Source of the DNA: JAUZOB01 sp963692465
Lineage (GTDB): Bacteria > Bacteroidota > Bacteroidia > Bacteroidales > Prolixibacteraceae
DNA length: 64,000 nt
Assembly (NCBI GenBank): GCA_963692465.1
Contig: OY829943.1
Coordinates: 1,860,001 to 1,924,000, forward strand
Direction of reading: 5' to 3'
Positions 1 through 8,787 of the stretch are shown piece after piece. The translations under genes and the position numbers were made by a program. Every line of letters begins with the position of its first letter. Positions within the stretch are counted from its first letter, which is position 1. Under the pieces are notes generated by a model. It had not been told where the DNA came from. It saw nothing but the letters and a program-made list of their open reading frames with translations, and searched no databases.

Positions 1-85
1 GTTCCTGTCCGTATGAAACAGCGGAGACCATTAGGAACAGAGCAATAAGGATCGGAAGTGTTCGATTAAATAGTTGTTTGCTCAT
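1..85 (-). CDS. TolC-family outer membrane efflux protein, N-terminus only (cut by window edge)
   Basis: The first 28 codons of a minus-strand gene start with ATG at 85 and run off the left edge. They encode a signal peptide: basic start, hydrophobic core (ILIALFLMVSAVS), then a likely cleavage site before YGQE. The start overlaps the last 20 bases of the EmrB-type transporter in another frame, which implies translational coupling. Fourth position in an operon of TetR, membrane fusion protein and MFS pump strongly suggests the outer-membrane channel of a tripartite pump. The TolC assignment is inferred from context, since only the export signal is visible. Confidence 0.6.
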   Translation of the reverse strand, partial: MSKQLFNRTLPILIALFLMVSAVSYGQE

Positions 86-1700
86 ATTTTAATTTTTTTA
101 TTAAAGTTTGTTTTTTTCTTACTTGCAACATAAGGACGGGTATCCCCCCGAGAATCGTAATTACCGAAGCAATGAGAAAATCATCGTCGATACCCTGAAT
201 ATATGCTTCTTTATTTACTTGTGAAACAACCATTAACTGACTTTGCTTGGATGCGTTAGTGGGAGTGCTTCCGCCCTGACATTCAAAAGTATTAGCCATT
301 CGTTTCGTCGCATTGATATAAGTTGTGGAATGAGCATCCAGATCACGACTGAACATCTGAGTGTGATAGGTGGCTCTGGTGGTTAGCATCGTTGAAAGAA
401 TTGCAACTCCCAGACTTCCTCCGATTTGCCGGATTACATTGGAAATACTTGACGCTTGTGCCATCTTGATCGATGGAATCTTAGACAACGAAACCGTCGA
501 TAGTGGAGTGAAGATCATTCCCATTGCAAATCCCCGCACATAAAGAGTCATCATAATATACGACCGTTCGGTCAGGAACGAGAACATACTCGAAAGATAA
601 AAACTAAGAGCTAAGAGTATGATTCCGGTTATAACTAGAATTATTGGATTCATCTTGTCTGCAAGTCTTCCCGATAACGGCGACATGAACCCCTGAATAA
701 TCCCGATTGGCAAAAATACGCCACCTGCTTGTATGGCAGTGTATCCAAGTGTGTTCTGAAGATAGAGAGGAAGTAAAAATGTACTTCCGAACATTCCGAT
801 GCTGAATATCAACATGACCAGATTACTGATTCCAAAATTGCGGTTCCATAACAGTCGGAGATCGATAAGAGGCTCTTCAACGGTAAGTTCCGTGGTGATG
901 AAAACAGCCAGGGCTATAATAGAAACGGCAAAGCAGAATAAGATATAAGGAGCATGCCAACCTTCAGCATTTGTGGCTGCAGTTCCTTCCGTAAGAGCGT
1001 ATAGCAGAACGGGTAGAAAGATACTAACCGAAAGAAATCCGGCAATGTCAAAGTTTCGTGTTTTTTTGTTCTTGTATTCTTGTTGGATGATAACAGTGGA
1101 CAAAAGTCCGAGAATCCCAACCGGAACATTTACGTCGAAGATGAGCTGCCAACTGAAGTTATCGACCAGATAGCCACCGATGAGGGGACCGAAAGAGACG
1201 GATGCTGCTGCTGCAATTCCCCAGAAACCGAGAGCGACCCCTCGTTGTTGAGGTGGAAATTCGCGAGTAATGATTGCCATTCCGATTGGCTGAATAGCCC
1301 CGGCACCCAGTCCCTGAATAACCCTCGAAAAGATGAGCATATTCTCATTATCCGAGAATCCGCACATGAGAGATCCGATGGTAAATAGCAGGAGTCCCAG
1401 GAAATACATTTTCTTGTATCCGAACCGATCGGCAAACCACCCACAGGTAGGAAGCATAACCGCCTGAGCTAACATGTAAGCGGTAAGGACCCATTCGATC
1501 TTGTCCATTCCTACACCAAAAGAGGCCATAATCTTCGGAAGTCCCACATTAACGATGGTTGCGTCAAGCACAGCCATGAATGTTCCAACCATGATATTCC
1601 CCAAAAGCCACCATTTGTAGCTTTCATTTCGTGGATGGAAAGAGGAATCCCTGTTTCGGACAAATCTTCTAATTCGGTGAGAAGGAGTTATTCTCGACAT
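66..1700 (-). CDS. emrB: DHA2-family MFS multidrug transporter, EmrB/QacA type
   Basis: This is a proton-driven drug exporter of the inner membrane with 14 predicted helices, expected to pump toxic hydrophobic compounds through the partner EmrA and TolC proteins. The 544 residues fit the DHA2 family. A short basic cytoplasmic tail (1-29) precedes the first helix and the family signature AVLDATIVNVGLP (43-55). MFS motif A lies at about 87-98 (GWFADRFGYKKM) and antiporter motif C with GPLIGG at about 158-176. It starts 4 bp after the HlyD-type gene stops and overlaps the next gene by 20 bp, so it is the central member of the operon. The substrate cannot be told from sequence. Confidence 0.93.
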   Translation of the reverse strand: MSRITPSHRIRRFVRNRDSSFHPRNESYKWWLLGNIMVGTFMAVLDATIVNVGLPKIMASFGVGMDKIEWVLTAYMLAQAVMLPTCGWFADRFGYKKMYFLGLLLFTIGSLMCGFSDNENMLIFSRVIQGLGAGAIQPIGMAIITREFPPQQRGVALGFWGIAAAASVSFGPLIGGYLVDNFSWQLIFDVNVPVGILGLLSTVIIQQEYKNKKTRNFDIAGFLSVSIFLPVLLYALTEGTAATNAEGWHAPYILFCFAVSIIALAVFITTELTVEEPLIDLRLLWNRNFGISNLVMLIFSIGMFGSTFLLPLYLQNTLGYTAIQAGGVFLPIGIIQGFMSPLSGRLADKMNPIILVITGIILLALSFYLSSMFSFLTERSYIMMTLYVRGFAMGMIFTPLSTVSLSKIPSIKMAQASSISNVIRQIGGSLGVAILSTMLTTRATYHTQMFSRDLDAHSTTYINATKRMANTFECQGGSTPTNASKQSQLMVVSQVNKEAYIQGIDDDFLIASVITILGGIPVLMLQVRKKQTLIKKLKYEQTTI

Positions 1701-1704
1701 ATAA

Positions 1705-2724
1705 TTAGTCCTTTACAATTTTCACGACCGACGACATTCCCGGGAGGAACCGGTATGATCTTTTGTCTGCGTGATCTTCCGGACCGTCAATGGATACTTT
1801 TATTTGAATTCGTTGAGTGACTTTTGTGAAGTTTCCCGAAGCATTATTGGCCGGAATTAGTGAAAACTGAGCGGCTGTATTTGCTCCGATAGAATAAACT
1901 TTTCCGGTAAATGTGATGCCAGGATAGGCATCAACCGTAAAGCGAACCCGCTGATTTTGATGGATGGCTCCAATTTTTGTTTCCTCCAGAAATACAGAGA
2001 CCCAGACTTTTCGGTTGTTGGAGATGGTTAAGATGGATTGTCCGGGTTGTGTCACATCTCCCGGTAGAAGCCATCTTTTGGCAACGATTCCGTTTGAAGG
2101 AGCGTAAAGCTTGGTGTTTTTCAACTGAGAGGTAGTAATACCGATTTGTTTTTGGGCACTTTTGACTGCGGTGCGGGCACTTTCGATTGCCGCTTTGGAG
2201 ACCGCCACCTGTTTTTGTGCGGTAGTAAGTTGCACTTTCGCTGTTTCGTAGCCCTTTTGGATGTGATCGAACTGTTCCCGGGTGATTACTCCTCCGGCAA
2301 ACTGTTTTCTGGCTCGTGAAAAATCATCTTGTGCTTTCTCAAGAGCAATTTTCTGTACGTTGATGCTTTCTTCGTCGTACTGATATTTAGCAACTGTCTG
2401 TGTCTGAGATGCAATCGATTGTTCGCGAAGAGCAATAAATTGGTTTTTCTGGGCAATAAGATCGGTGCTGTCCAATTCTGCCATTAAGGCCCCTTCTTTT
2501 ATCGAATCACCTTCATCGGCATACAAATGCACGATTCGTCCTAATATTTTAGAGCTGATAGCCACGTTGTCCGAGTCGACATGAGCATCATCGGTTGTGA
2601 GGTATTTGTTGTATTCCCGATACCAGTAACCTAATCCTCCCACGACCAGGATTGTAATCAAAATCAAAGGGATGTAAACTTTAATTCTGTTTTTCTTTTT
2701 AAGCGCGTTCTTCTTGTTTTCCAT
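1705..2724 (-). CDS. emrA: HlyD/EmrA-type membrane fusion protein
   Basis: Periplasmic adaptor linking the inner-membrane pump to the outer-membrane channel. The 339 residues show a basic N-terminus, one membrane anchor (about 15-36), a first half-lipoyl segment beginning with the EmrA-typical TTDDAHVDSD (43-52), a long alpha-helical hairpin (about 88-200), the second half-lipoyl segment (YAPSNGIVAKRWLLPGD) and a beta-barrel domain. The stretch IPANNASGNFTKVTQRI is highly typical of EmrA. It lies 120 bp after the TetR gene and 4 bp before the MFS gene, and is probably co-transcribed with both. The 120-bp gap has no clear TAnnTTTG box. Confidence 0.93.
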   Translation of the reverse strand: MENKKNALKKKNRIKVYIPLILITILVVGGLGYWYREYNKYLTTDDAHVDSDNVAISSKILGRIVHLYADEGDSIKEGALMAELDSTDLIAQKNQFIALREQSIASQTQTVAKYQYDEESINVQKIALEKAQDDFSRARKQFAGGVITREQFDHIQKGYETAKVQLTTAQKQVAVSKAAIESARTAVKSAQKQIGITTSQLKNTKLYAPSNGIVAKRWLLPGDVTQPGQSILTISNNRKVWVSVFLEETKIGAIHQNQRVRFTVDAYPGITFTGKVYSIGANTAAQFSLIPANNASGNFTKVTQRIQIKVSIDGPEDHADKRSYRFLPGMSSVVKIVKD

Positions 2725-2844
2725 ATATCTTGTTCGTTTTTTTTAGCGGATGAATCCTGTTATTCCCTCATAATCCATTCGTGTATGGGAATTTCGGATT
2801 GATAATTAATAAGTTTCTTGTTGTTGGTTTAGGAGATGAATGAC

Positions 2845-3465
2845 CTATTTTGAAAGACCTTTGATAAATATTCGGATAAATATTTTTGACTTCTCCAACA
2901 TGCCCTCATAATCTGTTTGTTCAATGTATATAACATCTTTCTGATTAAAGTCTGATTTTGCAATTCCGAGCAGGAGGTCAAGAAAGATGGTTGCAATCTG
3001 TTCCGTATTGCATTCTTCGAACTCGCCTTCACGAATTCCTTTTTCGATAATTTCACCGACGATTGTAATTTCTCTTTTTCGTAAGTCTGACCATAAGTCG
3101 CGCATAATCTTCTTTATGCCAATTAGCTCTTCCAATCGGAACCTTCCGAGGTTTGCCAGTTTGCTGAAGTAGAATATTTTTAATGTGAGATATTCCATCA
3201 GCATTTCGGATGACTTGCTGAGGTGATTGATCTTATCCCGGACTGTTGCCAGAAATTCTTCCTGTTCTTTTTTTATCACTGCACGGTAGAGATTCTCTTT
3301 GTCCGGAAAGTAATAGTAAAGTGATCCTTTAGACATTCCCAGATCTTCAGCAATTTCTCTCATTGCTGTTTTCTGAAATCCATAAAGGCCGAAGCGTTTC
3401 TGGGCAATTTCAATGATTGTCTCAATGCGTTCGGCATTTTCTTCACTATGTATGCAATTCGTCAT
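2845..3465 (-). CDS. TetR/AcrR-family repressor of the efflux operon
   Basis: A 206-residue one-component regulator. The N-terminal helix-turn-helix (about 15-65) contains the family hallmarks RFGLYGFQKTAMREIAEDLGMSKGSLYYYFPDKENL; the C-terminal part is the variable ligand-binding domain. As first gene of the operon, with a 27-bp inverted repeat overlapping its own -7 box, it probably represses itself and the three efflux genes until a ligand binds. The inducer is unknown. It resembles the regulator at 20296 in the HTH region only. Confidence 0.92.
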   Translation of the reverse strand: MTNCIHSEENAERIETIIEIAQKRFGLYGFQKTAMREIAEDLGMSKGSLYYYFPDKENLYRAVIKKEQEEFLATVRDKINHLSKSSEMLMEYLTLKIFYFSKLANLGRFRLEELIGIKKIMRDLWSDLRKREITIVGEIIEKGIREGEFEECNTEQIATIFLDLLLGIAKSDFNQKDVIYIEQTDYEGMLEKSKIFIRIFIKGLSK

Positions 3466-3504
3466 CCGGTTATCATATTTAGGCCTTTGATCTTAAACAT
3501 TCAA

Positions 3505-3531
3505 TTTGACCAAATTGTTTAGACGGTCAAA
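3505..3531. promoter_or_regulatory. Probable TetR operator (inverted repeat)
   Basis: Perfect 7-bp arms TTTGACC (3505-3511) and GGTCAAA (3525-3531) are separated by 13 bp and lie 40 bp upstream of the TetR-family start. Size and symmetry fit operators of this family. The right arm shares four bases with the operon's -7 box, so bound repressor would block RNA polymerase. Confidence 0.75.
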
Positions 3532-3535
3532 AATA
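3528..3535 (-). promoter_or_regulatory. -7 box of the efflux operon (TATTTTTG)
   Basis: Reads TATTTTTG on the minus strand, a full match to the Bacteroidetes consensus TAnnTTTG. Transcription would start near 3522, inside the operator, leaving a leader of about 57 nt before the TetR ATG at 3465. Confidence 0.7.
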
Positions 3536-3774
3536 GAGGTTTTTTAATCAAAACATGTTTTAGAGCATGTTCTATTTATGCTGAATTGCTGAAATATTAA
3601 CATTGGACTTGAATTGAACACCAGGTAGGGTCGAATAAATCAGGCATGCCCTACCCCTGATTTACCATTTGGGTAAAGAAAGTGCAAGAGAATGACGCCG
3701 AAGTAACAGGGATGTTAATCGGATAATGGTCGTTTTAGTTCAAGCCGGATGGTCGTTTTGCTGAAAAGGAAAAA

Positions 3775-4614
3775 TTAGATTTTTGCTATGAGGTGAATCC
3801 CATCGTCGGAAAGCGAGATGACTCGTTCGCGATATAAGGCTCCCAATGCTTTTTTGAATGTTTTTTTGCTGATACCAAACAGATCATAGATATTATCGGC
3901 AGAAGTTTTATCGGTCATTGCTAAAAATCCGTTGTGCGTATTCAGATATTCCAGCAGAGTGGGAGTGAAATCGGTTACTCGGGCATAACCTTCTTTTTCA
4001 AGCGTAAGGTCGATTTTATCATCTTCCCGAACCTTTTTGATGTACCCTTTAATCTGCTGCCCTTTGCGGAGTGGTTGAAAAATCTCGTCTTTATAGAGGA
4101 TGCCGGAATGAGTGTTGTTGACAATTACCTTGTATCCGATATCCGTCTGATCGCAGATAATAAGATCAACCTCCTGTCCGTTTTCGTATACAGGGGGAAC
4201 ATTGTCGAGATGCTTTTCTATTTTGGCAGAAGCAACAATCCGGTTACTCTCGTGATCCAGATAGACATAGACGATGTAATAACGTCCTTCTTCCATCCTT
4301 TTCTTCTGTTCGCGAAAAGGAACCAGCAGATCTTTCAGTAATCCCCAGTCGAGGAAAGCTCCGACGCTATTAACCGAGATAACTTTTAGCAAAGCAAATT
4401 CACCAACCATGGCAAGAGGAACTTCGGTTGTTGCAACAAGACGGTCTTCCGAGTCGAGGTAAACAAATACATCAACGTAATCACCCGGTTTGCTGTCTTG
4501 CGGAACGTAGCGCTTGGGAAACAGGATTTCTCCGAGGTTTTCACCGTCAAGATAAACTCCGAAATCAACGCTTCGATTAATTTTTAGATTGTTCTTTTTC
4601 CCTATTTCTGCCAT
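3775..4614 (-). CDS. CvfB-like S1 RNA-binding protein
   Basis: 279 residues made of consecutive S1-type beta-barrel domains and a C-terminal winged helix, the architecture of CvfB/YitL. Diagnostic stretches are VDFGVYLDGENLGEILFP at the N-terminus, SVGAFLDWGLLKDLLVPF in the second S1 unit and a final part (about 215-279) with FGISKKTFKKALGALYRE, a DNA/RNA-binding winged helix. In other bacteria the family affects RNA metabolism and virulence gene expression; the exact target here is unknown. It is divergent from topB, with its own TACCTTTG -7 box. Confidence 0.9.
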   Translation of the reverse strand: MAEIGKKNNLKINRSVDFGVYLDGENLGEILFPKRYVPQDSKPGDYVDVFVYLDSEDRLVATTEVPLAMVGEFALLKVISVNSVGAFLDWGLLKDLLVPFREQKKRMEEGRYYIVYVYLDHESNRIVASAKIEKHLDNVPPVYENGQEVDLIICDQTDIGYKVIVNNTHSGILYKDEIFQPLRKGQQIKGYIKKVREDDKIDLTLEKEGYARVTDFTPTLLEYLNTHNGFLAMTDKTSADNIYDLFGISKKTFKKALGALYRERVISLSDDGIHLIAKI

Positions 4615-4640
4615 GATGAATGAATTATAACAATTTGTCG

Positions 4641-4648
4641 CAAAGGTA
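4641..4648 (-). promoter_or_regulatory. -7 box of cvfB-like gene (TACCTTTG)
   Basis: Reads TACCTTTG on the minus strand, 26 bp upstream of the ATG at 4614. Predicted leader of about 20 nt. Confidence 0.65.
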
Positions 4649-4742
4649 AGGGAATGTTTCGAATGTTTTCGCTTAAAAGAGGGGAATCCCTGTTTTCGAT
4701 GCGACTTGCTCTGTCGGAAAGTGAAATCGACATTTCAAATTG

Positions 4743-4750
4743 TATCTTTG
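4743..4750 (+). promoter_or_regulatory. -7 box of topB (TATCTTTG)
   Basis: Exact TAnnTTTG match. It lies inside the longest open frame of the following gene, so transcription starting near 4756 excludes the upstream start and leaves the GTG at 4773 as first codon. Confidence 0.7.
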
Positions 4751-4772
4751 TCTGTTCAAATTAAGATCGACT

Positions 4773-7163
4773 GTGAGACTTTGTATTGCTGAAAAACCAA
4801 GTGTTGCTAAAGAGATAGCCCGTATTCTGGGGGCAAACATCCGGTGTGACGGATACTTCGAAGGGAATGGTTATCGGGTGAGCTGGACGTTCGGGCATTT
4901 GTGTACCTTAAAACTTCCGGAGGATTATGCTCCCGAGTTAAAGCGTTGGTCTGTTTATACGCTGCCTATTATTCCTCCTCATTTTCAGATAAAAGTGATT
5001 GATGATAATGGGGTTCGGAAACAATTTGAAACCCTAAAACGGCTTTTTCAAGAATGCGATGAAATCATTAACTGTGGAGATGCAGGAATTGAGGGTGAAC
5101 TGATTCAACGTTGGGTGATGTCGCTTGCAAAAAATACTCATCCGGTTAAAAGACTATGGATATCGTCTCTTACCGAATCAGCTATTCGTGAAGGATTTGC
5201 CAATCTGAAAGAAGGCAAAGAATATGACTTGCTGTATTATGCCGGACATGCACGGGCGGTGAGTGACTGGCTTCTGGGAATTAATGCTACTCGCCTTTAT
5301 ACGGTCAAATACAGCAATGGAAAGGGCGTATTGTCGATTGGAAGAGTGCAGACCCCTACCCTGGCGCTGATTGTAAAACGTCATCACGAAATACAGGATT
5401 TTAAGCCGGAGACCTATTGGGAACTTAAAACTGTTTACCGGGAGACTACTTTTTCTGCTTCTAAAGGAAGATTCTCTTCGGTTGAGGAAGCTCAGCAGAC
5501 GCTTCAGAAAATATCGGGTAGTCTTTTTAAAATAACTTCGTTTGAGAAGAAAAAGGGGAATGAGGCTCCTCCCCGACTTTTTGATTTGACCTCCCTGCAG
5601 GTTGACTGTAACCGGAAATTCAGTTTCTCGGCCGAAGAGACCCTCAATCTTATCCAGAGTTTGTACGAAAAGAAGCAGGTTTCTTATCCCCGCGTCGATA
5701 CCACCTATTTGCCCAATGATGTTTATCCGAAAATCCCTTCGATCATGAAGGGATTGAAACCTTACGGGGCATTTACTCAATCGATACTGGCCGGGAAAAT
5801 CAAAAAGAGTAAAAAAGTCTTTGATGACTCCAAGATAACCGATCACCATGCTATTATTCCAACCGGAGAATTTAATCCGAACCTTTCTCCTAATGAGAAG
5901 CTGGTTTTTGATTTGATTATCCGGCGTTTTATTGCGGCTTTTTATCCAGACAGTATAGTGGCCAATACGACGGTGCTGGGGGAAGTGGAAGATATCGAAT
6001 TTAAAGCGACCGGGAAGCAGATACTTGAAGACGGATGGCGCGTCTTATTTCAAAAGGGAGCTGACAATTCAAAAGAGGAGCAACTTCTTCCGGCATTTGA
6101 AAAAGGGGAAGAAGGACCTCATGAGCCGGGGGTACAGGAGAAGCAAACGCAACCTCCCAAACCGTACACCGAGGCGACACTCCTTAGGGCGATGGAAACA
6201 GCCGGCAAACAGGTCGATGACGAAGAACTTCGCGATTTAATGAAGGAAAATGGAATCGGTCGTCCTTCCACCAGAGCCAATATTATTGAAACACTTTTTA
6301 AACGACATTATATACGGCGAAATCGGAAAAATCTCGAGCCGACTATTACAGGTATCGAGCTGATTGGTACAATCAACAACGAATTGTTGAAGTCGGTTGA
6401 GCTTACCGGTCAGTGGGAACAAAAGCTCCGGCTTATCGAACGAAATCAATATAAGGCGGAAGATTTTATTCTTGAGATGAAGGAAATGATTCGTTCGCTG
6501 GTTCGTGAAGTAAAAGCTGAAAGTCGAAGTCGTTCGGTGACGATTGAAGAAACTGTGACTGGCAAGAAGGAAAAACAAAAGGAAGAAGCCCCCCTGGAAA
6601 AGGAGGCAAATGTTTGTCCCGTTTGCGGGAAGGGTGAGGTTCTTAAGGGGGGCACTGCCTATGGGTGTAGTAATTATAAAAACGGATGCCGTTTTCGAAT
6701 CCCGTTTACTTTTCAGGAGAAAAAACTAACTCAAAAGCAGGTCGATGCAATCATTCTTAAAAAGAAAACCCCTTTGATTAAAGGGTTCAAGGTTGATGGG
6801 CAAAAATGTAACGGACGAATACTTTTGAATGAAAAAGGTGAGTTGGTTTTTGAGAAAGAGATGGGGACTGATTCGAAAGAATCTACAACGTCGTCTGTTC
6901 CGAAAGAGGATCTCTCTGCCGCGCCGAAATCTGTACACGCAACAAATTCTGTTGAATCCGTTGTGTGTCCGGTCTGTCATCAGGGTCTGTTGCTTCAGGG
7001 AAAAACCGCTTTTGGCTGTAGTCGATGGAAAGAGGGATGCCATTTTAAAATCGACTTTGAGGCAGTTCATCAGGCTTTTCCAGGGAAGGAACTAAATCAG
7101 ACCCTTTTGCAGGAATATCTAAAACGGAATTCTTTTCTTAATTCTACGCAAAGAGAGGACTAA
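4773..7163 (+). CDS. topB: DNA topoisomerase III (type IA)
   Basis: Relaxes and decatenates negatively supercoiled DNA by single-strand passage. The 796-residue protein begins with the Toprim signature VRLCIAEKPSVAKEIARILGA; acidic Toprim residues follow in NCGDAGIEGEL. The catalytic tyrosine is Tyr305 in SYPRVDTTYLP. Two C-terminal zinc-ribbon-like repeats start CPVCGKGEVLKGG and CPVCHQGLLLQGK, each with a second Cys pair. I chose the GTG at 4773 because a perfect -7 box (4743-4750) sits inside the upstream extension and because the family N-terminus starts at this residue. Non-replicative topB copies on mobile elements look similar, but no mobile genes are nearby. Confidence 0.93.
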   Translation: MRLCIAEKPSVAKEIARILGANIRCDGYFEGNGYRVSWTFGHLCTLKLPEDYAPELKRWSVYTLPIIPPHFQIKVIDDNGVRKQFETLKRLFQECDEIINCGDAGIEGELIQRWVMSLAKNTHPVKRLWISSLTESAIREGFANLKEGKEYDLLYYAGHARAVSDWLLGINATRLYTVKYSNGKGVLSIGRVQTPTLALIVKRHHEIQDFKPETYWELKTVYRETTFSASKGRFSSVEEAQQTLQKISGSLFKITSFEKKKGNEAPPRLFDLTSLQVDCNRKFSFSAEETLNLIQSLYEKKQVSYPRVDTTYLPNDVYPKIPSIMKGLKPYGAFTQSILAGKIKKSKKVFDDSKITDHHAIIPTGEFNPNLSPNEKLVFDLIIRRFIAAFYPDSIVANTTVLGEVEDIEFKATGKQILEDGWRVLFQKGADNSKEEQLLPAFEKGEEGPHEPGVQEKQTQPPKPYTEATLLRAMETAGKQVDDEELRDLMKENGIGRPSTRANIIETLFKRHYIRRNRKNLEPTITGIELIGTINNELLKSVELTGQWEQKLRLIERNQYKAEDFILEMKEMIRSLVREVKAESRSRSVTIEETVTGKKEKQKEEAPLEKEANVCPVCGKGEVLKGGTAYGCSNYKNGCRFRIPFTFQEKKLTQKQVDAIILKKKTPLIKGFKVDGQKCNGRILLNEKGELVFEKEMGTDSKESTTSSVPKEDLSAAPKSVHATNSVESVVCPVCHQGLLLQGKTAFGCSRWKEGCHFKIDFEAVHQAFPGKELNQTLLQEYLKRNSFLNSTQRED

Positions 7164-7239
7164 ACCCCTTTGTGATTTGCCATTTGTTTGGCTATTCTTA
7201 TCCTTTTCGTACCTTTAGCTGATGTAATTTTTTCCGAGA

Positions 7240-7740
7240 ATGAAGACGATTGTTATTGAAGACCGAGAGTCGATTGATCAGATAATTCGTGAATGTAAAA
7301 CTTGTTTCCTTGGAATGGCTGATGTAACAGGAAATCCGTATGTGCTTCCTATGAATTTTGGCTATCAGGACGATGAGATTATTCTTCATTCTTCACAAAC
7401 AGGCAGAGTCGTTGATTTTCTAAAGCAAAACTCCCGGGTGTGCGTTACCTTCTGTACCGATGGGCCCATCATCTGGCAGAACGAGAAGGCTGCGTGTAGT
7501 TATCGGGTTCGTTCTTCTTCGGTTATTGCAGAAGGAATCATCACTTTTATAACCGATTTTGATGAAAAGGTGAAATATCTGCAGATACTGATGGAACAAT
7601 ATAGTCCCCGACCCTTTAAATTTGCAGCACCTGCTGTGGCAAACGTGAACATGATGGTTGTTAAGATTCAGAAACTTTCGGCCAAAGCATTTGGCGTCAG
7701 CTCCAAAGACGACGCAAATAATTACACAGTGACAAATTAA
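7240..7740 (+). CDS. Pyridoxamine 5'-phosphate oxidase-related flavin-binding protein
   Basis: 166 residues of the split-barrel FMN-binding fold, related to NimA and PNPOx-like proteins. Typical pieces are CKTCFLGMADVTGNPYVLPMNFGYQDDEIILHSS (about 15-50) and the segment from about 60 (RVCVTFCTDG) to CSYRVRSSSVIAEG. Proteins of this group reduce small flavin-dependent substrates or serve as heme/flavin-binding stress proteins; the substrate is not evident. It is followed 11 bp later by an NAD-dependent epimerase, with which it is probably co-transcribed. A near-consensus box TACCTTTA lies at 7210-7217. Confidence 0.85.
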   Translation: MKTIVIEDRESIDQIIRECKTCFLGMADVTGNPYVLPMNFGYQDDEIILHSSQTGRVVDFLKQNSRVCVTFCTDGPIIWQNEKAACSYRVRSSSVIAEGIITFITDFDEKVKYLQILMEQYSPRPFKFAAPAVANVNMMVVKIQKLSAKAFGVSSKDDANNYTVTN

Positions 7741-7751
7741 TAACAGCGCAA

Positions 7752-8783
7752 ATGGTTTTTGTGACAGGTGGAACCGGGATGGTTGGAGCACATTTGCTTC
7801 TGGAACTAACCCGCAGAGGAGAAAAAGTAAAGGCACTGAAGCGCCCTTCTTCCGATATTGAACAAACCCGTAAGATCTTTTCTTTTTATGAGAAGTCTCC
7901 TGATGCTTTGTTCCGGAATATTGAATGGGTCGATGGAGATCTTCTTGATTTTGATCGGTTAAAGGCCCTTCTTTCAGGAATAGAATTGATTTATCACATG
8001 GCTGCTTCGGTCTCTTTTGACCGCAAAAGGCGACTTCTTACTCTTGAAAATAATGTGGACGGGACGGCCAACCTGATCAATGCCGCCATCGTTTGTGGTG
8101 TTAAGAGGTTTTGCCACGTGAGTTCCATCGCTGCATTGGGGCGTACGGAAAACAATGAGTCAATTGACGAGAAAACCATGTGGACTCCCGAAAAGAAACA
8201 ATCTGTTTACAGTCAGAGTAAATTCTTTTCTGAAATGGAAGTGTGGAGAGGGATTAATGAAGGAATTCATGCTGTTATCGTTAATCCTGGTGTTATATTA
8301 GGTCCCGGCAACTGGAAATCGGGAAGTCCTCTTTTCTTTTCGACAGTATGGAACGGATTGAAATATTATACGGAAGGCGAAACCGGTTATGTGGATGTTC
8401 GGGATGTGGTCAAGGCAATGTTACTTCTGACTGATCAGCAAAATTGGGATAAAGTAAAAGATAAACGATATATACTTTGCGAAAATAATTATTCGTACCG
8501 CGACATCTTAACCTGGATTGCGCAGTCGTTGCGTCAGCCGAACCCATCAATTCATGTGAGCGATTGGATGCTCGTTGCCGGATGGTTTTTATCGGTGATT
8601 AAATCAGTCTTTACCAGAATACCGTCACTTATTACCCGAGAGATGGTTTCCGGAGCCAATAAAAAAGCTTCTTATTCGGGGAAACGAATAATGGACGCTA
8701 TTCCTGATTTTAAGTACACCCCTATTTCTGAAACAATCAACTATATCGGATCGATTTTTTTAGCGGAACATTATCGGAAATAA
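7752..8783 (+). CDS. NAD(P)-dependent epimerase/dehydratase (extended SDR)
   Basis: 343 residues of extended short-chain dehydrogenase type. The Rossmann motif FVTGGTGMVGAHL is at 3-15, the acidic cofactor contact around VDGDLLD, and the catalytic YxxxK in VYSQSKFF. Overall closest in look to dihydroflavonol-reductase or 3-beta-HSD-like family members such as those acting on nucleotide sugars or sterol-like ketones; the substrate cannot be assigned. It follows the FMN-binding gene by 11 bp and ends 4 bp before the convergent deacetylase gene, with no room for a terminator between them. Confidence 0.88.
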   Translation: MVFVTGGTGMVGAHLLLELTRRGEKVKALKRPSSDIEQTRKIFSFYEKSPDALFRNIEWVDGDLLDFDRLKALLSGIELIYHMAASVSFDRKRRLLTLENNVDGTANLINAAIVCGVKRFCHVSSIAALGRTENNESIDEKTMWTPEKKQSVYSQSKFFSEMEVWRGINEGIHAVIVNPGVILGPGNWKSGSPLFFSTVWNGLKYYTEGETGYVDVRDVVKAMLLLTDQQNWDKVKDKRYILCENNYSYRDILTWIAQSLRQPNPSIHVSDWMLVAGWFLSVIKSVFTRIPSLITREMVSGANKKASYSGKRIMDAIPDFKYTPISETINYIGSIFLAEHYRK

Positions 8784-8787
8784 ACGT

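Larger units (their letters stand above)
3466..3774. other. Intergenic region between the efflux repressor and cvfB
   Basis: 309 bp without a gene. It holds the TetR operator and -7 box near its left end. A pair of interleaved inverted repeats (3624-3663) occupies the middle: GGTAGGG, AAATCAGG, CCCTACC and CCTGATTT in that order. The part next to cvfB shows no standard hairpin followed by a T run, so the interleaved repeats may be the 3' end structure of the cvfB transcript. Confidence 0.6.

Noticed and set aside
5178..5849. 223-codon open frame on the minus strand
   Set aside because: Lies wholly within topB in antisense, with no ribosome-binding site, no recognisable domain and composition typical of an antisense shadow.
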